In this document: piece by piece, positions 17,013 through 26,209 of the stretch
Layout of the letters: every line of letters begins with the position of its first letter
Numbering within the stretch: the first letter of the stretch is position 1
NCBI RefSeq assembly: GCF_900188185.1
Contig: NZ_FZPA01000023.1
Span: 1 to 35,727, forward strand
From: Sphingopyxis indica
GTDB lineage: Bacteria; Pseudomonadota; Alphaproteobacteria; Sphingomonadales; Sphingomonadaceae
Direction of reading: 5' to 3'
Length of the DNA stretch: 35,727 nucleotides
Notes under the pieces: model-generated
What the model was told of the DNA's origin: nothing
What the model saw: only the letters and a program-made list of their open reading frames with translations
Databases searched by the model: none
Translations under genes and position numbers: made by a program

Positions 17013-17771
17013 ATGACCGCCACGCACGATGATCTGGTCCGCAGCCAATTCGGCGCGACCGCCAATGCCTATGTCGCCAGCGCCGTCCATGCGTCGGGCG
17101 CCGACCTCGATACGATCGCCGCGCGCGCCGCGAGCGCCGCGCCCGCCCGCGCGCTCGACCTCGGCGCCGGGGGCGGGCATGTCGCCTATGCGATCGCGCC
17201 CCACGCAGGCGCAGTCGTCGCCTGCGACCTCTCCGCCGACATGCTCGCCGCCGTCGCCGCCGAAGCGAAGCGGCGCGGCATCGGCAATATCGCGACACAG
17301 ACGGCGGCCGCCGAAGCGCTGCCCTTTGCCGACGGCCATTTCGATTTCCTCGCCTGCCGCTTTTCGGCGCATCATTGGCGCGATGCGGAGGCCGGACTGC
17401 GCGAGGCGCGGCGCGTGCTCGCACCGGGGGCACCCGCGATCTTCGTCGACATCGTCGCTCCGCACACAGCGGCGCTCGACACCCATTTGCAGACGGTCGA
17501 GCTGCTGCGCGACGGATCGCACGTCCGCGACTATGGCGTCGGCGAATGGACGGCGATGTTCGCGCGCGCGGGTTTCGATCTGCACGGGATCACGCGCGGG
17601 CGCCTGCGTATGGACTTCGCCGACTGGACCCGGCGGATGCGAACGCCGTCGGCGCACGCCGCCGCGATTCGCGCGCTCCAGCAGCAGGCGAGCGAGGATG
17701 TCGCGCGCCATTTCGCGATCGAGCCCGACGGTTCCTTCACGATCGACATGGCGCTGTTCGAGGTCGAATAG
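17013..17771 (+). CDS. Class I SAM-dependent methyltransferase
   Basis: The protein has the methyltransferase type 11 (UbiE-like) layout: motif I LDLGAGGGHVAYA at about residues 48-60, an acidic turn VVACDLSADML that would bind the SAM ribose, and the motif AEALPFADGHFDFLACRFSAHH typical of small-molecule methyltransferases. The substrate is unknown. Two ATGs are possible: AGGAG at 16999-17003 sits 9 bases before 17013 but only 3 before 17007, so I prefer 17013 (252 residues). It is transcribed divergently from the HTH regulator and ends 20 bases before the convergent enolase stop. Confidence 0.87.
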   Translation: MTATHDDLVRSQFGATANAYVASAVHASGADLDTIAARAASAAPARALDLGAGGGHVAYAIAPHAGAVVACDLSADMLAAVAAEAKRRGIGNIATQTAAAEALPFADGHFDFLACRFSAHHWRDAEAGLREARRVLAPGAPAIFVDIVAPHTAALDTHLQTVELLRDGSHVRDYGVGEWTAMFARAGFDLHGITRGRLRMDFADWTRRMRTPSAHAAAIRALQQQASEDVARHFAIEPDGSFTIDMALFEVE

Positions 17772-17790
17772 TGCCCGCCGCCGCGGGGAA

Positions 17791-19107
<1,317 letters not shown>

Positions 19108-19267
19108 TTATCGGCGGCCTTCGGGCAAGGCAAGCCGCATAGGAATTTTGCGGCGCTATGGAACCATTCTGCGCGCCTTGCTATATATTGACACAGGACC
19201 GAAAAGGGACCGGCACGACCGGCTGACCGCCGTGCGTGCGCCCGGATAAGAAGAAGGATGACGCCCG

Positions 19268-19813
19268 ATGGCCAAAGCCGCTACTCCCGCTACGCCCGCC
19301 GCCAAGAAAGCCACGCCGCGCGCCCCGGCCAAGGCCGGCGCCACCAAAAAAGCCCCGGCGCGCAAGCCGGCCGCGGCCAAGGCCGCCAAGGAGCATCCGA
19401 TCCGCGATCAGCTCGCCGCGACGCGCGACACGATCAAGAGCGAGGCGTCGAAGAAGGCGTCGTCGCTGAAGGGCGATGCGACCAATTTCGCGAACCAGGC
19501 CTCGGCAAAGGCGCGTGAAGCCGCGACCCGCGGCAAGGACAAGGCCGCCGAAGCGGTGAGCAGCCTCGCCAAGATGCTCGAGGACAGCGCCGGCACGGTC
19601 GACGACAAGTTCGGCAAGCAGTATGGCGATTATGCGCGCTCGGCCGCCTCGACGGTGGCGGGCCTCGCCTCGACCCTCGACCAGAAGGACCTCGACGAGC
19701 TGGCGGGCGCGACCCGCGATTTCGTCAAGAAGAGCCCAGCGGTCGCGGTCGGCGCTGCGGCGGTGATCGGGTTCGTGCTCGCGCGGATGCTGAAGGGCGG
19801 GTCGAACGACTGA
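19268..19813 (+). CDS. Ala/Lys-rich membrane-tethered protein, DUF883/YqjD-like
   Basis: The 181-residue protein starts with an Ala/Lys/Pro-rich, histone-H1-like tail (1-42), continues as a long charged helix (about 43-150, with SEASKKASSLKGDATNFAN), and ends in a single membrane segment (about 158-174, AVAVGAAAVIGFVLARM) with a basic tip. That order matches the ElaB/YqjD (DUF883) pattern, whose E. coli members sit on the inner membrane and associate with ribosomes. The H1-like tail is an extra that could contact DNA or RNA; this is inferred. AAGGATG precedes the ATG. It heads a tight cluster of four small membrane-protein genes. Confidence 0.8.
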   Translation: MAKAATPATPAAKKATPRAPAKAGATKKAPARKPAAAKAAKEHPIRDQLAATRDTIKSEASKKASSLKGDATNFANQASAKAREAATRGKDKAAEAVSSLAKMLEDSAGTVDDKFGKQYGDYARSAASTVAGLASTLDQKDLDELAGATRDFVKKSPAVAVGAAAVIGFVLARMLKGGSND

Positions 19814-19820
19814 TCCGGCC

Positions 19821-20276
19821 TTGACAGCTCCCGACCAAGACATCCCGCCCGAACCCGCGCCGCGCGATTATGATCGCGTCAGCCACGGCTATGCGCCCGA
19901 AGGCCGCGCCGAGGCGCCGCCGCCCGAACCGCTCGACGCGATCGTGCGCGACGTCGTCGTCAATCTGTCGGCGACGGCACAGGCCGAAATGGCGCTGCTC
20001 GAGGCACGCGGATCGCTCGCGTGGCACGCGATCAAATGGACGGCGGGCTGGGGCTTCGTCGCCGCCTGCGCTTTGCTCGTCGCGATGCTGGCGATCGCCT
20101 TCGGGGCGATCATGGTGCTCGCGCCGCGTGTCGGTCCGCTCGCGGCGACGCTGATCGTCTTTGGGGCGCTGATCGCGCTCGCCGCCTTTACCGCTTGGCG
20201 GGCGCTGCACCATTGGCGCGACCTGCGCACCGCATTGCGCCGCGACCTGGCGCATGAAGTCGGAGAGGAGGAATGA
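19821..20276 (+). CDS. Phage-holin-like (Holin-X/YqjE type) membrane protein
   Basis: This 151-residue protein starts at a TTG codon (19821) seven bases after the previous stop. A Pro-rich acidic N-terminus (1-38) is followed by an amphipathic helix (about 40-70) and two membrane helices (about 76-100 and 105-126) joined by a short turn APRVGPL, then a charged tail. The pattern fits the holin-X/YqjE superfamily. The name reflects topology; no lysis role is implied, since there are no phage genes here. The stop overlaps the next ATG. Confidence 0.75.
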   Translation: MTAPDQDIPPEPAPRDYDRVSHGYAPEGRAEAPPPEPLDAIVRDVVVNLSATAQAEMALLEARGSLAWHAIKWTAGWGFVAACALLVAMLAIAFGAIMVLAPRVGPLAATLIVFGALIALAAFTAWRALHHWRDLRTALRRDLAHEVGEEE

Positions 20277-20668
20277 TGCCGCCCTCGCGCACGCGCCTCA
20301 TCAACGCCGCCCGGCGCTCGATGCTCCAGCGCAGCCAGCTTCGCCGCAAGCTCGGCATCGCGGGCGAAGCGTTCAAACCGAGCGCGCTTGCCGGACGCGC
20401 CAGAAACCAGGTTCAGGAAGCGATCGACGACAGCGCACATGCGGTGCGCGAGCAGTTCCGCAGGAACCGCCTGCCGATCGCGCTGGCCGCGGTGGCGGGG
20501 GTGGCGTGGCTGTTTCGCGAGCCGATCAAGCAGCAGGCGCCGCGGATCGGCCGCAAGCTCGGTGAGATTGCCGATCGCGCGATGGCCCGGCTGCGCCCCG
20601 GCGACGATGTGATGGCCGACGAGGCCCAACCCGACATGGAGGAAGACGACGATGAAACCCCTCAGTGA
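20273..20668 (+). CDS. Small bitopic protein, DUF3618-like
   Basis: The 131-residue protein has a basic N-terminal half (RRSMLQRSQLRRKLG), an amphipathic helix with NQVQEAIDDSAHAVREQFRRN, one membrane segment (about 66-82, RLPIALAAVAGVAWLFRE) and an acidic tail (DMEEDDDETPQ). The DUF3618-like label rests on this layout and on position behind a holin-X gene. An ATG at 20276, three bases downstream in frame, is an equal start candidate. The 3' end overlaps the next gene by 17 bases. Confidence 0.7.
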   Translation: MMPPSRTRLINAARRSMLQRSQLRRKLGIAGEAFKPSALAGRARNQVQEAIDDSAHAVREQFRRNRLPIALAAVAGVAWLFREPIKQQAPRIGRKLGEIADRAMARLRPGDDVMADEAQPDMEEDDDETPQ

Positions 20669-21038
20669 AACCGCTCGCGAAACGCGCGCCAAAGCGAGCG
20701 AACTTGCGGAGAAAGCCGCCGAAAATGCAAAAGCGACCGCCGATGCGGCGCGCGCGCGCATCCAGGAAGGCTATGGCCGCGCGCGCACCGCGACGAGCGA
20801 ACTGGCGAGCAAGGGCCGCGAGCAGGCCGAAGCCGCGCGCGAAGCCGCGGGCCACGCCTATGAAGAGGGCAAGGCGCGCGCGAGCGACGCCTATGCCAAG
20901 GGCAAGGTGCAGGCGAAGCGCGCGAACAGCAAGCTCAAGGACATTGCGCAGGAACAGCCGATGGCGCTCGTCGCGGGCGCGGTCGCGCTCGGCGCGCTGG
21001 TCGGATCGCTGCTTCCCAAGGGCGGCAAGCGCGACTGA
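20652..21038 (+). CDS. Second DUF883-like helical membrane-tethered protein
   Basis: This 128-residue protein is an almost continuous Ala/Glu/Lys/Arg-rich helix (1-100) with LEA-like periodicity (KASELAEKAAENAKATADAA), ending in one membrane segment (about 103-120, PMALVAGAVALGALVGSLL) and a basic tip GGKRD. It has the architecture of the first gene in the cluster without the H1-like tail, so the cluster is bracketed by two related proteins. GGAGGAAG at 20638-20645 serves as the ribosome site inside the preceding coding region. Confidence 0.75.
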   Translation: MKPLSETARETRAKASELAEKAAENAKATADAARARIQEGYGRARTATSELASKGREQAEAAREAAGHAYEEGKARASDAYAKGKVQAKRANSKLKDIAQEQPMALVAGAVALGALVGSLLPKGGKRD

Positions 21039-21060
21039 CCGCTCCCATACCGGAAAATGA

Positions 21061-21216
21061 ACCGTCTCCCCGAGCGAAGACGAGGGGCTCCGCCGAGCGA
21101 AGTCGAGGCAGCGACTGCGAGGCTTCTCGCTTCGCTCGAAAAGGCCCCTCGTCTTCGGCCAAAGGCCGACGTTTATCCTGAGCGCCCGCCAGGGCAGTCG
21201 AAGGGCTCGGGGAAGC
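21061..21216. repeat. REP element related to the inner element at 10985
   Basis: The left arm ACCGTCTCCCCGAGCGAAGA with its following GGGGCTC and GAAGTCGAGGC repeats the inner element of the nested REP at 10985-11092. The right side differs after GGCCCCTCGTCTTCG and carries a second REP type (GACGTTTATCCTGAGCGCCC), so this copy looks chimeric. The gap 21039-21327 has no gene. Confidence 0.7.
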
Positions 21217-21327
21217 GGATTGTTTGGACCAAAGCGCCGCACGAGAGCACCGCTTGCCGTTACGGCGAAGCGCTGGTAGGGGGCGCCACCTCCCCTCTTC
21301 CCGCGCATGACGCCAAGGAAAGCGACA

Positions 21328-21543
21328 ATGAGCAAATTGCACCTGGTATTCGGCGGACGCGTCAGCGATCCGCAGGGCCTCGACTTCGTGGACCTCTCCG
21401 CCCTCGACATCGTCGGCCTCTATCCCGACTATAAATCGGCCGAAAAGGCCTGGCGCGCCGCCGCGCAGCGCACCGTCGACGACGCCGAGATGAAATATGT
21501 CGTCGTCCACCTGCACCGGCTGCTCCAGCCGGATGCGGAGTAA
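21328..21543 (+). CDS. DUF4170 family small protein
   Basis: The 71-residue protein begins MSKLHLVFGGRVSDPQG and contains DLSALDIVGLYPDYKSAEKAWRAAAQRTVDDAEMKYVVVHLHRLL, which I recognise as the DUF4170 family of small alphaproteobacterial proteins of unknown function. AAGGA at 21315-21319 sets the start at 21328 rather than the in-frame ATG at 21307. A GC-rich stem at 21560-21587 follows the stop. Confidence 0.85.
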   Translation: MSKLHLVFGGRVSDPQGLDFVDLSALDIVGLYPDYKSAEKAWRAAAQRTVDDAEMKYVVVHLHRLLQPDAE

Positions 21544-21559
21544 GCCCTGACATTGAGAT

Positions 21560-21587
21560 CGTCGCCCCCGCGAAGGCGGGGGCGACG
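21560..21587. terminator. GC-rich stem between convergent genes
   Basis: CGTCGCCCCCGCG faces CGCGGGGGCGACG-type sequence across AAG, forming a stem of about 12 base pairs between the convergent DUF4170 and NDUFS4-like genes. It may end transcription from both sides. There is no strong U-tract, so it could equally be a half REP. Confidence 0.45.
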
Positions 21588-21592
21588 AGAGA

Positions 21593-21871
21593 TTAACGGA
21601 AATTGTCGGCGTAGGCCTGAATCTTGAGCTTGCGCTCGGGGGTCGGCACGACCTCTGCCTCGATCCCGTTGCGCGCCGCATAGGCGAGCGCTTCGTCGCG
21701 GCTCGCGAAGCTAAGGCGCAGCTGGCGGCGCGTGTCGCCGCTGCCCGCCCAGCCCATCAGCGGATCGGCCTTGCGCGCCTCGGCGGGGGCGAATTCGAGC
21801 ATCCAGCGCTGCGTCCCGGCGCGGCCCGACTGCATCGCGTTTTTGGGTTTCTGGAAAATCCGCGCTTTCAT
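21593..21871 (-). CDS. NDUFS4-like complex I accessory subunit
   Basis: The 92-residue sequence matches the ETC complex I subunit conserved region, the bacterial form of the mitochondrial 18-kDa (NDUFS4) subunit. It opens MKARIFQKPKNAMQSGRAGT, has WMLEFAP, a core DPLMGWAGSGDTRRQLRLSF (37-56) and F-S-DEALAYAARNGIE, and ends KAYADNFR-like (QAYADNFR). Such proteins bind the peripheral arm of NADH dehydrogenase; the core nuo genes are not in this window. It follows hrpB on the same strand after 63 bases. Confidence 0.9.
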   Translation of the reverse strand: MKARIFQKPKNAMQSGRAGTQRWMLEFAPAEARKADPLMGWAGSGDTRRQLRLSFASRDEALAYAARNGIEAEVVPTPERKLKIQAYADNFR

Positions 21872-21934
21872 CTGAATATCCTGCGTTGAAGCCGTTTCCG
21901 CCGCCTTAGCGGCAAGCCGCAGCCCCGAAAAGAG

Positions 21935-24403
21935 CTATTGCGCATCGCGCCGCGCCTGCGCCGCCTTGGTCAGCCGGGTCGGCCGGGCGGTCGCCGGATC
22001 GTCGGGCCACGGATGCTTCGGATAGCGCCCGCGCATCTCGCGCGCGACGTCGTGCCAGCTGCCGCCCCAGAAGCCCGCAATGTCGCGCGTCGTCTGGATC
22101 GGCCGGTGCGCGGGCGAGGTCAGCGCGATGACGAGCGGCACCGGCGGCTCGCCGACCATCGGGTGCCGCGTCAGCCCGAACATCTCCTGCGCGCGCACGC
22201 TGACGGTCGGCCCGCCCTCGGCGCCATAGTCGATCGGATGGCGGCTGCCCGCAGGGCTCGCATATTCGGCGGGGGCAAGCTTTTCGAGCAATTGCCGCGC
22301 AGGCCAGTCGAGCAACCCCGTCAGCGCATCAACCAGCTTGCGGTCCGCAATGTCGCGCAATCCGCGGCAGTCCGCAAGCAGCGGCGCAAGCCACAGATCG
22401 AGGCTGCCGGCGAGCGCGCCGGGCGAAAGCGCATCGAGCCCGGCGAAGGACGCACGCTGGCGCAGCGCCAGCGCCTGCGGCCCCCAGCCGATCAATCCGA
22501 GCCCCTTTTCGCGCACCGCCGCAAGCCGCACCGCGACATCGTCCTCAACGCCCTCGCCGCGCCCTGCCTGCCCGCTCGCCAGCGCGATCGCGCCGAGCCG
22601 GCGTTCGCGGCGATGGTCGACGCGATCGCTTGCAGCGTCGTAGCGGCTCGCGGCGTGAACGACGATCCGGTCGGCGAAAATCGCCGCGACCTCTTCGGGT
22701 TCGATGGCGGCCGCGGCAAGGATGCGCACGCCCGCCGCATGGCCCTGCGCATCGGCGATGGCGAGCCATTCGCTGCCCGCGAGCGGGTCGGTCGGATCGA
22801 GCCGGTAGGCGCGTCCGCCGACGCTCAGATATTCGCCGCGCTGCCCCGCGCGGGCGCGGGCGACGCGGTCGGGCCAGGCGGTCGCGATCCATCCGCCGAT
22901 CGAGCGCTTCGGCGCCTGGTCGCCGCGCGGCGCCAGCCGTTCGCCGACACCCGCAAGCCGCCGCGCGAGCCGCCACGCCCCTTCGCTGCGATCGCCCTTC
23001 GACCCGCGCCAGCGCTGCAGCCGCCCCTCGACGTCGACCCCGCGCCCGCCGAGCCCGGGTTCGGTGAGCAGCACGGCGAGCCGCGCCGCGAGCTCGGCTT
23101 CGCCGAGCGGGGCGGCTTCGATCAGCATGTGCGCGAGCGGCACCGGCAGCGGCACGGCGGCGAGCGCCTTGCCATGCGCGGTGATCCGCCCGTCCTCGCC
23201 GAGCGCGCCGAGCGCGACGAGCCGCGACTTGGCTTCGGCGATCGCGGCGGGCGACGGCGGATCGAGCCAGCCGAGCTGGCGCGGGTCGATGATGCCCCAG
23301 CTCGCGCAATCGAGCACGACGGGCATCAGGTCGTTTTCGTGGATTTCGGGCGGATCGAAGGGCGGCATACCCGCCGTCGCGGCCGCTTCCCACAGGCGGT
23401 ACGCGACCCCTGGTCCCTGCCGCGCCGCGCGCCCGGCGCGCTGCGTCGCCGACGCCTGACTCGCACGCTCGGTGACGAGCCGCGCGATCCCCGCCGCCTT
23501 GTCGAAGCGCGGGCGCCGCGCCAGCCCCGCGTCGATCACGATCCGCACCCCGTCGATCGTCAGGCTGGTTTCGGCGATGCTCGTTGCGAGAATCACCTTG
23601 CGCCGCCCCTCGGGATCGCGAACGAGCGCCTTGCGCTGCTGCGCGGGGTCGATCTGGCCGTGCAGGCGGTGAACCGCGAGCGGCAGGCGCGCATCCTCAA
23701 CCGCCGCGGCCGCGCGTTCGATGTCGGCGGCGCCGGGCAGAAAGACGAGCATGTCGCCTTCGGACTCTTCCGCGAGCGCCTGCCGCACCGCTGCAAGCAC
23801 GCTCGCCTCGAGCCGGTCTTCGGCGCGGCGCCCGATATGGCGTAGCTCGAGCGGCCAGCTCTTGCCCTCGCTCCTGATCAGCGGCGCATCACCGAGCAGC
23901 GCCCCGAAACGCGCGCCGTCAAGCGTTGCCGACATTGCGACGAGGCGCAGGTCGTCGCGAAGTCCCTGCTGCGCGTCGATCGCGAGCGCGAGCGCGAAAT
24001 CGCCATCGAGGCTGCGCTCGTGAATCTCGTCGAACAGCACCGCCGTGACGCCGGTCAGTTCCGGATCGGCCAGGATGCGGTTGCGGAACAGGCCGGGGGT
24101 CATCACGAGCAGCCGCGTTGCCGCCGACTGCTTGCTGTCGAGCCGCGTCGCATAGCCGACGCGCCCGCCAACCGCCTCGCCCATTTCCTCGGCGATGCGC
24201 TCGGCTGCGGCGCGCGCGGCAAGCCGGCGCGGCGAGAGCAGCCACACAGCGCCCTTGCACCAGGGCTGGTCGAGGATCGCGGGTGCGACGCGCGTCGTCT
24301 TGCCCGCGCCCGGCGGGGCCACGACGACGGCATTGGGGCGGAGCGTCAGCGCTGCGAGAATGTCGGGCAGCACTGCGTCGATCGGAAGGTCGGCCCGCAT
24401 CAT
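21935..24403 (-). CDS. hrpB: ATP-dependent helicase HrpB
   Basis: HrpB is a DEAH-box RNA helicase of uncertain cellular role. In 822 residues it shows Walker A APPGAGKTT (29-37), DEIH (125-128), SAT (158-160), the domain 2 motif QRAGRAAR, and the long HrpB-specific C-terminal region with the ending YPKHPWPDDP. Length and motif order are those of a complete protein. The start overlaps the DUF1801 stop by 4 bases (ATGA). The operon is probably polyprenyl synthase, DUF1801, hrpB and possibly the NDUFS4-like gene. Confidence 0.94.
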   Translation of the reverse strand: MMRADLPIDAVLPDILAALTLRPNAVVVAPPGAGKTTRVAPAILDQPWCKGAVWLLSPRRLAARAAAERIAEEMGEAVGGRVGYATRLDSKQSAATRLLVMTPGLFRNRILADPELTGVTAVLFDEIHERSLDGDFALALAIDAQQGLRDDLRLVAMSATLDGARFGALLGDAPLIRSEGKSWPLELRHIGRRAEDRLEASVLAAVRQALAEESEGDMLVFLPGAADIERAAAAVEDARLPLAVHRLHGQIDPAQQRKALVRDPEGRRKVILATSIAETSLTIDGVRIVIDAGLARRPRFDKAAGIARLVTERASQASATQRAGRAARQGPGVAYRLWEAAATAGMPPFDPPEIHENDLMPVVLDCASWGIIDPRQLGWLDPPSPAAIAEAKSRLVALGALGEDGRITAHGKALAAVPLPVPLAHMLIEAAPLGEAELAARLAVLLTEPGLGGRGVDVEGRLQRWRGSKGDRSEGAWRLARRLAGVGERLAPRGDQAPKRSIGGWIATAWPDRVARARAGQRGEYLSVGGRAYRLDPTDPLAGSEWLAIADAQGHAAGVRILAAAAIEPEEVAAIFADRIVVHAASRYDAASDRVDHRRERRLGAIALASGQAGRGEGVEDDVAVRLAAVREKGLGLIGWGPQALALRQRASFAGLDALSPGALAGSLDLWLAPLLADCRGLRDIADRKLVDALTGLLDWPARQLLEKLAPAEYASPAGSRHPIDYGAEGGPTVSVRAQEMFGLTRHPMVGEPPVPLVIALTSPAHRPIQTTRDIAGFWGGSWHDVAREMRGRYPKHPWPDDPATARPTRLTKAAQARRDAQ

Positions 24404-24783
24404 GTCCGCGCGGCGGGATTGCCCAGCTCGACATTGAGGCGATGCGCCGCCGCGGCGAGGCGCGCTACCTCCTCCGCCGTCACGTCGGTCGTCTCGGTCA
24501 GGACCAGATTGCCAAGCTCATATTTGCCGCTCGCCTTGATCCGCGGATCAAGGTCGCGCAGCCGCTTGCCGCGCCAGAAGCCGAGCAGCACGCGCGCTTC
24601 CTCGGCGCGGATCAGGATGCACGGGCCGTTCGCCATGAAGACGAGATTGGTCCATTTGATCGTCTCGTCGAACGGCGCGGCGTCCATGATCGCGGCACGC
24701 ATCATTTCGCACCGGTCGCGCTGCCAGCCCGAGAGCGCGGCGATATAGGCGTCGGGGCTTTCGGCCGCCGGACCCATCGTCAT
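24400..24783 (-). CDS. DUF1801 domain protein
   Basis: The 127-residue protein has the DUF1801 (YdhG-like) pattern: PDAYIAALSGWQRDRCEMMRA, FDETIKWTNLVFMANG, ILIRAEEARVLLGFWRG and the C-terminal YELGNLVLTETTD. This small alpha/beta fold is of unknown function. It lies 15 bases behind the polyprenyl synthase stop and overlaps hrpB by 4 bases, which suggests co-expression. Confidence 0.87.
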   Translation of the reverse strand: MTMGPAAESPDAYIAALSGWQRDRCEMMRAAIMDAAPFDETIKWTNLVFMANGPCILIRAEEARVLLGFWRGKRLRDLDPRIKASGKYELGNLVLTETTDVTAEEVARLAAAAHRLNVELGNPAART

Positions 24784-24798
24784 CGCCTCGTCTCCCCC

Positions 24799-25812
24799 TC
24801 AATAGGCGCGCGCAACCGCGAAGGCGACGGCTTCGGTCAGCGCCGCCCGCGCCTGGCTGGCGCGGAATGTGCCGATCGCATCGACGGCGCGCTGGCCATA
24901 GTGGCGCGCGCGCGCGAGCGTGTCGTCGATCGCATCATGCTTGCGCAGCAGGTCGGTCGCACGGGCGAGATCCTCGTCGGAGGTGCGGTGGCCCGCCATG
25001 GCGAGTTTCCAGAACTCGCGTTCCTCGGCGCTGCCGCGCGCATAGGCGAGGATGACGGGCAAGGTGACCTTGCCGTCGCGGAAATCGTCGCCGACCCCCT
25101 TGCCCATCGTTTCGGCGTCCGAGACATAGTCGATCGCATCGTCGACGAGCTGAAAGGCGATGCCGAGGTTGCGGCCGAACGCGTCGAGCGCCGCCTCGGT
25201 CGCCTCGTCGCGCTCGGCGACGACCGCGGCGATCTTGCTCGCGGCGGCGAACAGCTCGGCGGTCTTGGCGTTGATGATCGTCAGATACTGATCCTCGCTC
25301 GTTTCGACGCGGCGCTGCGCCGAGAGCTGGTTGACCTCGCCCTCGGCGATCACTGCCGAAGCGTGGCTCAATATCTTGAGCACCTTCAGCGATCCGTCCT
25401 CGACCATCAGCTCGAACGAGCGCGCGAAGAGGAAATCGCCGACGAGCACCGAGGCGCTGTTGCCCCAGATGATATTTGCGGTCTTGCGGCCGCGGCGCAG
25501 GTCCGACCCGTCGACGACATCGTCGTGGAGCAGGGTCGCGGTGTGGATGAACTCGACCGCGGCGGCGAGCTTGCAGTGGCGGCGCCCCGGATAGTCGAGA
25601 AGCTGCGCACTCGCGAGCGTCAGCATCGGCCGCATCCGCTTGCCGCCCCCGGCGATCAGATGCCCGGCGAGTTCGGGGATCAGCGGGATTTCGGACTGCA
25701 TCCGGTCGAGAATGACCGAATTCACCTCGTTCATGTCGGCGGCGACGAGCGCCATCATCGGGTCGAGCGAAGGCGGGCGGTGCCCATGAAGCTGATGAAT
25801 TTCGGCAGTCAT
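24799..25812 (-). CDS. Long-chain polyprenyl diphosphate synthase (octaprenyl/decaprenyl type)
   Basis: This trans-prenyltransferase builds the isoprenoid side chain of ubiquinone from isopentenyl diphosphate. In 337 residues it has GGGKRMRP (55-62), the first Asp-rich motif DDVVD (97-101) and the second DDAID (224-228). Small residues before the first motif (IHTATLLHDD) favour a long product, as in octaprenyl or decaprenyl synthases; chain length is inferred. ATG 25812 (MTAEIHQLHGHRPPSLDPM) is preferred over 25923, which would run into the divergent gene. The chorismate mutase gene lies divergently 109 bases away. Confidence 0.92.
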   Translation of the reverse strand: MTAEIHQLHGHRPPSLDPMMALVAADMNEVNSVILDRMQSEIPLIPELAGHLIAGGGKRMRPMLTLASAQLLDYPGRRHCKLAAAVEFIHTATLLHDDVVDGSDLRRGRKTANIIWGNSASVLVGDFLFARSFELMVEDGSLKVLKILSHASAVIAEGEVNQLSAQRRVETSEDQYLTIINAKTAELFAAASKIAAVVAERDEATEAALDAFGRNLGIAFQLVDDAIDYVSDAETMGKGVGDDFRDGKVTLPVILAYARGSAEEREFWKLAMAGHRTSDEDLARATDLLRKHDAIDDTLARARHYGQRAVDAIGTFRASQARAALTEAVAFAVARAY

Positions 25813-25921
25813 ATCACGCGCTGCCTTGGCCGCGCGGTGGCCATTTTGCAATGACTTTCGCCTTGCCACCCACCCCCTGCCGGTGCCAAGCGTGCCGCGA
25901 ACGAGAGGAGCAAGACCGCCC

Positions 25922-26209
25922 ATGGACGACCAGTTGAGCCGCTATCGCCAGAGCATCGACAATATCGACGCGGCGCTCGTCTATATGCTCGCCGAGCGGT
26001 TCAAGGTGACCAAGGCGGTCGGCGAGCTCAAGGCGCGCATCGACCTGCCCCCAGCCGACCCCGACCGCGAGGCGCGGCAGATCGAACGGCTGCGCAACCT
26101 GGCGCGCGAGGCCGACCTCGACCCCGAGTTCAGCGAAAAATTCCTGCGCTTCATCATCGACGAGGTGATCCGCCACCACGAGCAGGCCAAGCGGGAGACC
26201 GAAGCATGA
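25922..26209 (+). CDS. Chorismate mutase, AroQ type
   Basis: The enzyme rearranges chorismate to prephenate in phenylalanine and tyrosine synthesis. This monofunctional AroQ-type protein has 95 residues arranged as the usual three helices: RYRQSIDNIDAALVYMLAERF, VTKAVGELKARIDLPPADPDREARQIERL and FSEKFLRFIIDEVIRHHEQ. The basic and polar residues typical of the active site (R near the N-terminus, K in ELKAR, R in DREARQ, and the late E/Q pair) appear present. ATG 25922 fits the domain. Its TGA overlaps the ATG of the GST-like gene. Confidence 0.92.
   Translation: MDDQLSRYRQSIDNIDAALVYMLAERFKVTKAVGELKARIDLPPADPDREARQIERLRNLAREADLDPEFSEKFLRFIIDEVIRHHEQAKRETEA

Noticed and set aside
19160..19190. 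Possible EcfG general-stress promoter (GGAACC) before the DUF883-like cluster
   Set aside because: The GGAAC box is present, but no CGTT-type -10 follows at 16-17 bases. It is a single half-match.
19821..20276. Phage lysis gene or prophage remnant suggested by the holin-like protein
   Set aside because: No endolysin, capsid, integrase or attachment sites nearby, and the neighbours are stress-type membrane proteins.
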